Source of the DNA: Novilysobacter_A longmucuonensis
GTDB lineage: Bacteria; Pseudomonadota; Gammaproteobacteria; Xanthomonadales; Xanthomonadaceae
Assembly (NCBI RefSeq): GCF_046600735.1
Contig: NZ_JBJMAW010000005.1
Coordinates: forward strand, 140,009 to 204,008
Direction of reading: 5' to 3'
DNA: 64,000 bases
In this document: piece by piece, positions 27,206 to 39,220 of the stretch
Numbering within the stretch: position 1 is the first letter of the stretch
How the letters are laid out: every line of letters starts with the position of its first letter
Made by a program: the position numbers and the translations under genes
Notes under the pieces: model-generated
What the model was told of the DNA's origin: nothing
The model's database searches: none
The model's input: only the letters and a program-made list of their open reading frames with translations

Positions 27206-29323
27206 TCATGGCGTCCCCCGGCGGGCCACATCGAGCGCCGACAGCCGTTGCCGCGCCGGCTGCGAGTCGAACACCGTGTCGATATCGGCCGGCAGGCGTC
27301 GTCGCCAGTTCGGGTGCTCGTCGCGGGTGCCGGGTACGTTGGGCGTGTCGGTCAGGCCGAGCACGTCCTCGACCGGCACCAGCGTCAGCGCCGCCGGGGT
27401 GCGTCCGACATGCGCAACCGCGGCGTTGACGAATTCCGCGGTGGCGGCGCTCTCCGGCTGCGGCGGTTCGCTGTCGCCGTCGCCGCGCCTATCGGCGTGG
27501 ATCGTGCGCCACATCCGGTCGCGGTCGTCCTCGCGTTGCGCCAGCTGCTCGTCGAGCTCCCCGGGATCGGCCAGGCCGAGCTCGCGCCGCACCTCGATGT
27601 CACGCCCGAGCCACCAGCCGGCCGCGGTCGGCAGGTCGTGGGTGGTGGTCATCGCGATCGCCTGACTGCGCCATGCCGCCGCCGGCGCGAAACCGCCGCG
27701 GGCATCACGCTCGAACCACAGCACGCTCATGCCGAGCACGCCGGCCTCCGCCAGGGTGTCGCCAAAGCCGGCCGGGACCGTGCCCAGGTCCTCGCCGACC
27801 ACCAGGCAGCGGTGCCTCCACGACTCCAGTGCGATCAGCCGCAGCAGGTCCTGCTTGGGGTAGGCCAGGTAAGCACCGTCCAGCGGCGAGGCGCCCTCTG
27901 GCACCAGCCACAGCCGCATCAGCCCCATCACGTGATCGATGCGGATGCCGCCGGCGTGGCGCATGCAGGCGCGCAGCAGTTCGATGAAGGCGCTGAAGCC
28001 GGTCTCGCGCATCGCGGTAGGCGACAGCGTCGCCAGGCCCCAGACCTGGCCGCGCATCGCCAGCTCGTCCGGCGGGGCGCCGATCGAGAGTCCGACCAGG
28101 GTTTCGCGCTGGCGCGACCAGACATGGCTGCCGTTGGGGTCCGAACCGATCGCAAGGTCGGCGAGCAGGCCGATCGGCATGCCGGCGCTGCGTGCGTCGC
28201 GTTGCGCCTTGCCCAGCCCGCGCGCGGCGAGCCATTGCAGGAACGCGTGGAAGCGCACCGTGCCGACATGCTCATGCGCGAAACGCTCGACCGCCGCGCT
28301 GCGCGGGTCGCGATAGGGTTCGGGCCAGTCGCGCCAGCTCCAGATGCCCTCGCTCAAGAAGTGCGCGTGCAGGGTCTCGAAGCGTGCATGGTCTTCAAGC
28401 GCGGCATCGGCGTCGCGACGATGCTGCTCGAACGCGGCGACCAGTGCCGGCTCCATCGCCAGCGCCTCATCGAACAGCCGCCGCAGCACCGCGAGTCGCG
28501 CAGCACCGGCCGCCTTCCAGTCGATCAACGGATCGGCCTCCAGACGCGCGATCGCGGAGCCCAGCCCGAGCGCTTCGCGTGCATGCGCTGCCGCATCGCC
28601 GAAGGCTTCGCGCGGATCGACGTGCAGTGCATTGAGCAGCAGCCGGCTGGAGGGCGAATACGGACTGCAATGCGCCGGCTCGGCCGAGAACATTGCGTGC
28701 ACTGGACTGACCGCCAGCGCCGCGGCGCCGTCGTGCGCCAAGCGGGCGGCAAGATGGCCCAGTGCGCCGTAAGTGCCGATGCCGCCATCGCCCGGCATGT
28801 TGAGCCCGTACAACTGCGCGGCCAGGCCCCAGGGGCGGGGCGGCCGCGACGGATCCGATGACGGGCCGCACAGCTCGGGCACGCCGATGCATTGCCGCGG
28901 CGCCACCGCCACGGTCGTGCGGGTATCGCCGATGAGCAGGTGGTGGTAGCCGGGCGTGTCGATGGCCGGCAGCACGGCATCGCCGTCGCGTTCGTGCAGG
29001 CGGCCGCCGAGGCGGCCGCCGCGTTCCAGCGTCAACTCGAAAGCGGCGTTGCTGCCGAGCTTCTGCCCGGCCAGCACGGTCGGCTCGCCGCAGGCAGCGG
29101 TGATCAGCGGCGGCAGCTCGCGCGACTGCGAGGCGGCCTCCCGGCGTGCGCGGCTGTCGGCGAGCTGGCCGGCGCTGTCGCAGGGCAGCTCGAGCGCCGA
29201 CAGCAGGTGGCGTAGCGTGTCGGACGCGACCTCGTGGGTCTTGCCGCGGAAGTCGTCCCAACGCGGTGAGATGCCGGCGCGCTTTGCCAGGTCGTCAAGA
29301 TCGGCTTGCGTGGCGTTGCTCAT
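27206..29323 (-). CDS. malQ: 4-alpha-glucanotransferase
   Basis: A 705-residue GH77 amylomaltase that transfers alpha-1,4-glucan segments between maltodextrins. Catalytic residues appear in GIRIDHVMGL (nucleophile Asp), VVGEDLGTVP (acid Glu) and TTTHDLPT (Asp). PWGLAAQLYGLN marks the core start; about 150 N-terminal residues form the extra domain usual in proteobacterial MalQ. Start ATG 29323 (MSNATQADLDDLA). In this cluster it would recycle short maltodextrins released during GlgX or TreYZ action. Confidence 0.93.
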   Translation of the reverse strand: MSNATQADLDDLAKRAGISPRWDDFRGKTHEVASDTLRHLLSALELPCDSAGQLADSRARREAASQSRELPPLITAACGEPTVLAGQKLGSNAAFELTLERGGRLGGRLHERDGDAVLPAIDTPGYHHLLIGDTRTTVAVAPRQCIGVPELCGPSSDPSRPPRPWGLAAQLYGLNMPGDGGIGTYGALGHLAARLAHDGAAALAVSPVHAMFSAEPAHCSPYSPSSRLLLNALHVDPREAFGDAAAHAREALGLGSAIARLEADPLIDWKAAGAARLAVLRRLFDEALAMEPALVAAFEQHRRDADAALEDHARFETLHAHFLSEGIWSWRDWPEPYRDPRSAAVERFAHEHVGTVRFHAFLQWLAARGLGKAQRDARSAGMPIGLLADLAIGSDPNGSHVWSRQRETLVGLSIGAPPDELAMRGQVWGLATLSPTAMRETGFSAFIELLRACMRHAGGIRIDHVMGLMRLWLVPEGASPLDGAYLAYPKQDLLRLIALESWRHRCLVVGEDLGTVPAGFGDTLAEAGVLGMSVLWFERDARGGFAPAAAWRSQAIAMTTTHDLPTAAGWWLGRDIEVRRELGLADPGELDEQLAQREDDRDRMWRTIHADRRGDGDSEPPQPESAATAEFVNAAVAHVGRTPAALTLVPVEDVLGLTDTPNVPGTRDEHPNWRRRLPADIDTVFDSQPARQRLSALDVARRGTP

Positions 29324-29366
29324 GGCGATTTCGCGCTGGCTTTGTTCGCGGCCGGAGGGCAAGCCG

Positions 29367-29440
29367 CCGTAGGGTGGGCACGTTGTTTGTGCCCACCGCA
29401 GCCGGTGACGGAGGGCACCAGAAGCGTGCCCACCCTACGG
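29367..29440. repeat. CCGTAGGGTGGGCACG inverted repeat
   Basis: CCGTAGGGTGGGCACG (29367-29382) and its reverse complement (29425-29440) are separated by 42 bases in the 157-base treZ-malQ gap. A transcript across this gap would form a strong hairpin. Confidence 0.8.
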
Positions 29441-29480
29441 AGGGATGACGGCCTTTGCGGGGACGGCGTCGGAACGATTC

Positions 29481-31274
29481 TCACGGCGTCACCTCGGCTG
29501 TGCCGTCCGGCGCCAGCCACGCCACCACAGTGTGCGCAGCAAGCTCGCCGCGCCGGGCGTCATCGGTGGCGCCGGCGGTGGTTTCATACAGCACGCGCCC
29601 CGTGCCGGGCGGCGCGTGCGAAATCGACCCGGCGCCCAGGTTGACCAGCACCGACAGGACGCTGCCATCGCCCATGCGCCAGCGCGCGTGCACCGCGCCT
29701 TGAGCCAGGACATCGACGCCGATTGAACGGGTTCCCGGCAGGCGCGGGACGATCTCCTCGCGCCGCAGCCGAAGCAGGTGCTGGACGAACGCACGATGCG
29801 CCGAGTCCTCATCCGACCGCGACTGCTCGAAGTCCGGGATCGAGCTTGCGAACGTCCGTGGCGCATTGGGATCGGGAATCGCCTCGCGACGCGCCGGATC
29901 GCGGAACGCCGGGAACCGAGTGAACTCGCGTCGGCGGCCTTCGCGCACGGCTTCGGCCAACTCGCCGTGGTGATCGGTGAAATACAAAAACGGCTGCCGC
30001 GAATTCCATTCCTCGCCCATGAACAGCATCGGGATCTGCGGTGTCAGCAGCAACAGCGCGGTCGCCGCGCGCAGGGCGGCCGGATCGGCCAGTGTCGACA
30101 GTCGCTCGCCGAGCGCTCGGTTGCCGATCTGGTCGTGGTTTTGCAGGCAATTCACGAACGCGCTGGTCGGCAGGTGGGCGCTGGGCTGGCCGCGCGGGGC
30201 GTCGTCGCGGTACGCGCAGGGCTGTCCCTGGTAGACGAAACCCTCGCCCAGCCAATGGGCCAGGCCGGCGGTCGGGTCGTCGGCGTAGTCCGCGTAGTAG
30301 GCGTCGCGCTCGCCGGTCAGCAGCACGTGCAGGACGTGGTGGGCGTCGTCGTTCCACTGTGCATCGAAACCCTGCTGCAGCAGCCCGGCGTCGTTGTGCT
30401 CGTTCTCCAGCACCAGGTGCACGTGTCGGCCGGGCTCCACGGTGGCGCGGATCTTCGCGGCGAGCTCGGGCAGCCAGTCGCGCTCGGTGATCGCATGCAC
30501 CGCGTCCAGGCGCAGGCCGTCGAAGCGGTACTCCATCAGCCAATACAGCGCATTTTGGGCGAAGAAGTCGCGTACCTGCGGGCGCCGGAAGTCGATCGCC
30601 GGACCCCAGGGCGTGTCGACGTCATCCCTGAAAAATGGTGCCGCCAGGCGCGGCATGACGTTGCCGTCGGGGCCGAAGTGGTTGTAGACCACGTCCAGCA
30701 GCACCATCAGCCCGTGGCCGTGGGCAGCGTCGACCAGCGCCTTGAGCTCGTCTGGCGTGCCGTAGCACGCGGCCGGGGCGAACGGCAGCACACCGTCGTA
30801 GCCCCAGTTTCGCTCGCCGGGGAACTGCGCGATCGGCATCAGCTCGATGGCCGTCACGCCCAGCGCGGCTAACTCCTGCAGCCGGGCCTGCACGCCGGCG
30901 AAGCCGCCGAACGCGCCGACGTGGAGCTCGTAGATCACCGCCTCCGCCCACGGCCGCCCGCGCCAGTCGGCGTGTTGCCACGAGTAGTGCGCCGGATCCA
31001 CCACCAGGCTTGCAGCGTCCACGCCGCCGTCCTGCGCACGCGCGGCCGGATCGGCCACGGCGCTGCCATCCTCGAGTACGTAGCGATAGCGTGCGCCCGC
31101 CGCGCAATCGATCCGTGCTTCGAACCAGCCGTCGCCGGCCTCCGACAGCGGTATTGCGTCGCCGTCATCGATGCGCACCGACAGGCGCCCGCAACTCGGC
31201 GCCCACACCCGGAACCGCGCCTGCGCCGCCGCCCACTGCGCGCCGAACGGCAGCTCGTGGACGAACCGGCTCAT
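29481..31274 (-). CDS. treZ: malto-oligosyltrehalose trehalohydrolase
   Basis: A 597-residue GH13 enzyme that hydrolyses maltooligosyl trehalose to free trehalose and a shortened maltodextrin. It has an N-terminal CBM48-like domain (ARFRVWAPSCGRLSVRI) and catalytic barrel motifs DGLRLDAVHAI (Asp), HLVLENEHND (Glu) and NCLQNHDQIGN (Asp). The ATG overlaps the glgX stop (ATGA). It works directly with TreY, encoded two genes downstream. Confidence 0.95.
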   Translation of the reverse strand: MSRFVHELPFGAQWAAAQARFRVWAPSCGRLSVRIDDGDAIPLSEAGDGWFEARIDCAAGARYRYVLEDGSAVADPAARAQDGGVDAASLVVDPAHYSWQHADWRGRPWAEAVIYELHVGAFGGFAGVQARLQELAALGVTAIELMPIAQFPGERNWGYDGVLPFAPAACYGTPDELKALVDAAHGHGLMVLLDVVYNHFGPDGNVMPRLAAPFFRDDVDTPWGPAIDFRRPQVRDFFAQNALYWLMEYRFDGLRLDAVHAITERDWLPELAAKIRATVEPGRHVHLVLENEHNDAGLLQQGFDAQWNDDAHHVLHVLLTGERDAYYADYADDPTAGLAHWLGEGFVYQGQPCAYRDDAPRGQPSAHLPTSAFVNCLQNHDQIGNRALGERLSTLADPAALRAATALLLLTPQIPMLFMGEEWNSRQPFLYFTDHHGELAEAVREGRRREFTRFPAFRDPARREAIPDPNAPRTFASSIPDFEQSRSDEDSAHRAFVQHLLRLRREEIVPRLPGTRSIGVDVLAQGAVHARWRMGDGSVLSVLVNLGAGSISHAPPGTGRVLYETTAGATDDARRGELAAHTVVAWLAPDGTAEVTP

Positions 31275-33391
31275 TCGCGCGCCGCTGGGGCCGATGGGCG
31301 CGCGACCAGCAGGCGCACGCTTTGCGCGCCGACGGTGAGCGCACCATCAGCGCCGTCGACGCGCTGCTCCACCGCCTGCGGCTGTGCGCTGTCGAGCAAC
31401 GCCAGCCACGGCAAGGGCGGCCCCGGCAGCCGGAACTCGCGATCCTTCTGGCTGCCGTTGATCAGCAGCAGGCTGACCTCGATGCGGCCGTCGTGGTGGG
31501 TGGCCGCGCGCCGGACCGTCAGCAGGCGGCCCTGCGGGTTGTCCCAGGCGCCCTGGGTCATCAGATGCCCGCGCTCGTCGAACCAGGCCAGGTCGTGCAC
31601 GCCCGGCCATGGCTCGTTCTCGCCGTGCACGAAGCGCGCCAGGCGCAGGGTGAAGTGCGCCTGGCGCAGCGCGACCAGCCGCGAGGTGAACGCCAGCAGC
31701 TCGCGCGAGGGCTCGGTGTCGAGCAGCGACCAGTCCAGCCACGAGATCTCGTTGTCCTGGCAGTACGCGTTGTTGTTGCCGCCCTGGGTGCGGCCGAACT
31801 CGTCGCCGGCGAGCAGCATCGGGGTGCCGTGGGAGAGCAGCAGGGTCGCGAGCAGTGCCCGCTTGATCTTCTCGCGCTGGGCCAGGATCGCCGGGTCGTC
31901 GGTCTCGCCTTCGGCGCCCCAGTTGTAGCTGGCGTTGTCGTCGTGTCCGTCGCGGTTTTGCTCGGCATTGTCTTGGTTGTGCTTGTGGTTGTAGCTGACC
32001 AGGTCGTGCAGGGTGAAACCGTCGTGTGCAGTGAGGAAGTTCACCGACGCCCATGGCCGCCGGCCGCCGTAATCGAACAGTTCGGCCGAGGCCTGCAGCC
32101 GCTCGGCAAGAGCGCCGCGCAGGCCTTCGTCGCCTTTCCAGAAGCGGCGCACATCGTCGCGGAACTGGCCGTTCCATTCGGCGAAGCCCGGCGGATGGTT
32201 GCCCAATTGATACCCGCCGGGGCCGAGGTCCCAGGGCTCGGAAATCAGTTTCACGTGCGCCAGCACCGGGTCCTGCCGGATCGCATCGAACAGGCCGGCG
32301 TTCGGATCGAAGCCGTGCGCTTCGCGGCCCAGCGCCACGCCCAGGTCGAAGCGGAAGCCGTCGATGTGGAACTCCTCGACCCAGTAGCGCAGCGAATCCA
32401 TGATCAGCTGGATCACGCGCGGGTGCGAGGTATTGAGCGTATTGCCGCAGCCGGTGTCATTGATGCAGTGGCGCGGGTTGTCGGGCAGCAGGCGGTAGTA
32501 GCTGGCGTTGTCGAGCCCGCGGAAGGATAGCGTCGGGCCGAGTTCGTTGCCTTCGCAGGTATGGTTGTAAACCACGTCGAGCACGATCTCGATGCCGGCC
32601 TGGTGCAGGCTCTGCACCGCATGGCGGATCTCGTGCAGGTTGCGCTCGAGCACGTAACCCGGCTCGGGCGCGAAGAACGCCAGGGTGTTGTAGCCCCAGT
32701 AGTTGCGCAGCTTCAGTTCGGCCAGCCGCCGGTCCTGCACGAAGGCGTGGATCGGCAGCAGCTCGATGCTGGTGATGCCCAGCCGCAGGAGGTGGTCGAT
32801 CAGCCGTGGGTCGGCCAGCGCCGCGAACGTGCCGCGCTCGTGCGGGCGCACGTGCTCGAGCCGCTGGGTCAGCCCGCGCAGGTGGGCCTCGTATATGACT
32901 GTACGTTCCCACGGCACCGCTGGATGGCGGTCGCCGCGCCAATGGAAGTGGTCATCGACCACCATCGACTTGGGCACCGCCGCGGCACTGTCGCGGCGGT
33001 CGAACGAGAGGTCCGCACGCGGCGAGTTCAGCCGGTAGCCGTGCAGCGCATCGGTCCAGCGCACCTGGCCGTGCAGCATCCGGGCATAGGGGTCGACCAG
33101 CAGCTTGTGCGGGTTGAAGCGGTGGCCCTGCTCGGGCTGGTACGGCCCGTGCGCGCGATAGCCGTACAGCTGACCGCCGCGCACGCTGGGCAGGTAGCCG
33201 TGCCAGATGCCGTCGGTGAATTCCGGCAGCATGTAGCGCCCGATCTGGCGCCGGCCGGTGGCCTCGAACAGGCACAGCTCCAGCGCCGACGCGTTCTCGG
33301 AGAACACCGCGAAGTTGGTGCCGGTGCCGTCCGAACACGCGCCCAGCGGGTAGGGCCGGCCGCGCTCGATCCGGTCGGGCAGGGTCGGCAT
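31271..33391 (-). CDS. glgX: glycogen debranching enzyme (GlgX/TreX type)
   Basis: A 706-residue GH13 isoamylase-type enzyme that hydrolyses alpha-1,6 branches. Motifs: GTNFAVFSENASALELCLFE (CBM48), GFRFDLGVALGRE (nucleophile Asp), VKLISEPWDLG (acid Glu), NFLTAHDGFTLHDLVSY (Asp). Next to treY/treZ it fills the role of TreX, releasing linear chains for the trehalose pathway. Its ATG overlaps the glgB stop by one base (TGATG). Confidence 0.95.
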   Translation of the reverse strand: MPTLPDRIERGRPYPLGACSDGTGTNFAVFSENASALELCLFEATGRRQIGRYMLPEFTDGIWHGYLPSVRGGQLYGYRAHGPYQPEQGHRFNPHKLLVDPYARMLHGQVRWTDALHGYRLNSPRADLSFDRRDSAAAVPKSMVVDDHFHWRGDRHPAVPWERTVIYEAHLRGLTQRLEHVRPHERGTFAALADPRLIDHLLRLGITSIELLPIHAFVQDRRLAELKLRNYWGYNTLAFFAPEPGYVLERNLHEIRHAVQSLHQAGIEIVLDVVYNHTCEGNELGPTLSFRGLDNASYYRLLPDNPRHCINDTGCGNTLNTSHPRVIQLIMDSLRYWVEEFHIDGFRFDLGVALGREAHGFDPNAGLFDAIRQDPVLAHVKLISEPWDLGPGGYQLGNHPPGFAEWNGQFRDDVRRFWKGDEGLRGALAERLQASAELFDYGGRRPWASVNFLTAHDGFTLHDLVSYNHKHNQDNAEQNRDGHDDNASYNWGAEGETDDPAILAQREKIKRALLATLLLSHGTPMLLAGDEFGRTQGGNNNAYCQDNEISWLDWSLLDTEPSRELLAFTSRLVALRQAHFTLRLARFVHGENEPWPGVHDLAWFDERGHLMTQGAWDNPQGRLLTVRRAATHHDGRIEVSLLLINGSQKDREFRLPGPPLPWLALLDSAQPQAVEQRVDGADGALTVGAQSVRLLVARPSAPAARE

Positions 33392-35824
33392 CAGCGACTC
33401 TCCGGCGCCAGCAGCAGGGCCGACAGCGGTGGCAGCGACAGCGACACGCTGTGCCGATGCCCATGACTGGCGATGGCCTCGGCTTTGAGGCCGCCGAGGT
33501 TGCCCACGCCGCTGCCGCCGTACTCGGCCGCGTCGCTGTTGAACAATTCGCGCCAGTGGCCCGGTCGCGGCACGCAGATGCGGTAGTGGGCATGGCGTTG
33601 CGTGGTCAGGTTGAACACCGCCAGCACCGGCGCATCGCCGTCGCGCCCGTGCCGGAGGAACGCGAAAACGCTGTTGCCGCTGTCATCCCCGACGATCCAC
33701 TGGAAGCCTTCGGCTTCGGCATCGCGCGCGTGCAGCGCGGGCGTGCCGGTGTACAGCGCATTGAGGTCGCGCACCAGTTGCTGGATGCCACGGTGGGACG
33801 GGTCATCGAGGAGGTGCCAGTCGATCTGGGCGTCGTGGTTCCACTCGCGCACCTGCGCAATCTCGCAGCCCATGAACAGCAGCTTCTTGCCCGGATGCGA
33901 CCACATGAACGCCAGGTAGGCACGCAGGTTGGCGAACCGCTGCCAATGGTCGCCCGGCATCCGCCCGAGCAGCGAGCCCTTGCCGTGCACCACCTCGTCG
34001 TGCGAGATCGGCAGCACGAAGCGCTCGGAAAACGCGTACAGCAGGCCGAACGTCAGCTCGTGGTGGTGGTGCGAGCGGTGGATCGGATCGCGGCCGATGT
34101 AGCCCAGGGTGTCGTGCATCCACCCCATGTTCCACTTGTAGCCGAAGCCCAGTCCGCCGGCGGCGACCGGCGCGGTCACGCCGGGCCAGGCGGTGGATTC
34201 CTCGGCGATGACCACCACGCCGGGGCAGTGCGAGGCTACGACCTCGTTGAGCCGGCGCAGGAAGGCGATGGTCTCGTAGTTCTCGCGGCCGCCGTGCACG
34301 TTGGGGATCCACTCGTCGGCCGGGCGGCTGTAGTCGCGATACAGCATCGAGGCGACCGCATCCACGCGTAGGCCGTCGACGTGGTATCGCTGCAGCCACT
34401 CCAGCGCGCTGGCGATCAGGAACCCGCTGACCTCGTGGCGGCCGTGGTTGTAGATCAGCGTGTTCCAGTCCGCGTGGAAGCCCTCACGCGGGTCGGCGTG
34501 CTCGTACAGCGCGGTGCCGTCGAAGCGCGCCAGGCCGTGGGCGTCGGAGGGGAAGTGCGCCGGCACCCAGTCCAGGATCACGCCGATGTGCTCGCGGTGG
34601 CAGCGGTCGACGAAGCGCGCGAATCCCTCCGGCGAGCCATAGCGAGCGCTCGGTGCGAACAGGCCGAGCGGCTGGTAGCCCCAGGAGCCGCCGAACGGAT
34701 GCTCGGTGATCGGCAGCAGCTCCAGGTGGGTGAAGCCCATCGATGCGACATACGGGATCAGGCGGTCGGCCAGCTGATCCCAATCGGGCGTGCCACCGTC
34801 ATCGAGGCGCAGCCAAGAGCCGGCGTGTACCTCGTAGGTCGATTGCGGCGCGGCCGCCGCGTTGTGCTGGGCACGCTGCGCCATCCAGGCTTCATCACTC
34901 CACGCGAACGCCTCGGCGCTGGCGACCACCGAGGCGGTGGCCGGCGGGCACTCGGTGGCGCGTGCCAGCGGATCGGCCTTGAGCGGCAGATGAGTGCCGT
35001 CGGCGGCGAGGATCTCGTACTTGTAGTGCGCGCCGGCCGCGACTCCCGGCAGGAACAGTTCCCACACCCCGACCGAGGGCCGCAGCCGCATCGGGTGGCG
35101 GCGGCCGTCCCAGCCGTTGAAGTCGCCGACCACCGCCACGCGTCTGGCATTGGGCGCCCACACCGCGAAGCGCACCCCATCGACGTCGTCGATGCTCTGC
35201 ACGTGCGCACCGAGGCTGTCGGCCAGGTGCAGGTGACGGCCCTCGCCAATCAGGTGCAGGTCTAGGTCGCCGAGCAGGACGCCGAAGGAATAGGGATCTG
35301 CGGTCTGCTGGACAACGTCGGGCCAGTGGATGCGCAGCGCGTAGGGACCATCCGGAATGGTGCCAACAAAGAATCCGGCTTGGTCGGTGGGTTGCAGTGC
35401 CTCCTCCCAACCGTCAGTCCGCTCATTAGCGCCACTACCGCCACTACCGCCACTACCGCCACTACCGCCATTACCGTCCTGCCCGCCATCCTCGTCATTC
35501 CCGCGAACGCGGGAACCCAGCGACTTTCGCTCGGGAGCCACGCGCGCCGACACGTGCAGGCCCTCTGAAGTCGCTGGATCCCCGCCTCCGCGGGGATGAC
35601 GATCAAGCGCGGCGCTGCCGACCCGCCCGATTGCCTCCATTCGCTGCGCACCCGGCATCCACACCCGCAGCACGCGCACTCCATCGACGCGATGCGGGCC
35701 GAGGATCGCAAACGGATCGCCATGGCGTGATTGCACCAGCGCCTGCAGGGCCTCGCGGTCGGTCATCAGTTCGGCCGGCGTGGGCGCGTCCGGACGCGTT
35801 GCGCCGGCGGGTGTGCGGCTGCGC

Positions 35825-35832
<8 letters not shown>
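33391..35832 (-). CDS. glgB: 1,4-alpha-glucan branching enzyme with REP insertion
   Basis: An 813-residue GH13 enzyme that makes alpha-1,6 branches. Catalytic motifs are intact: DGLRVDAVASMLY (Asp), GVVVIAEESTAWPG (Glu), LPISHDEVVHGK (Asp). It exceeds the usual length of about 730 residues because of an insertion at about residues 73-143. That segment reads ALDRHPRGGGDP, then a linker, then SLGSRVRGNDEDGGQDG and a Gly-Gly-Ser repeat. The DNA is a palindromic REP-type element plus a nine-base tandem repeat, both in frame. It lies in the N1 (CBM48-like) domain, away from the active site. The start overlaps the treS stop by eight bases. Confidence 0.93.
35431..35475. repeat. nine-base tandem repeat inside glgB
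   Basis: Five copies of GCCACTACC (the last with one change). On the coding strand they give the (Gly-Gly-Ser)n linker of GlgB. The nine-base unit keeps frame whatever the copy number. Confidence 0.85.
35493..35601. repeat. REP-type palindromic element inserted in glgB
   Basis: The ends CGTCATTCCCGCG and CGCGGGGATGACG, with inner arms CCCAGCGACTTT and GAAGTCGCTGGATC, form a 109-base imperfect inverted repeat with a central 40-50 base loop. It has the look of intergenic palindromes common in xanthomonads (a related perfect copy lies at 10611-10642), but here it is within an open reading frame. Confidence 0.85.
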
Positions 35833-39216
<3,384 letters not shown>

Positions 39217-39220
<4 letters not shown>

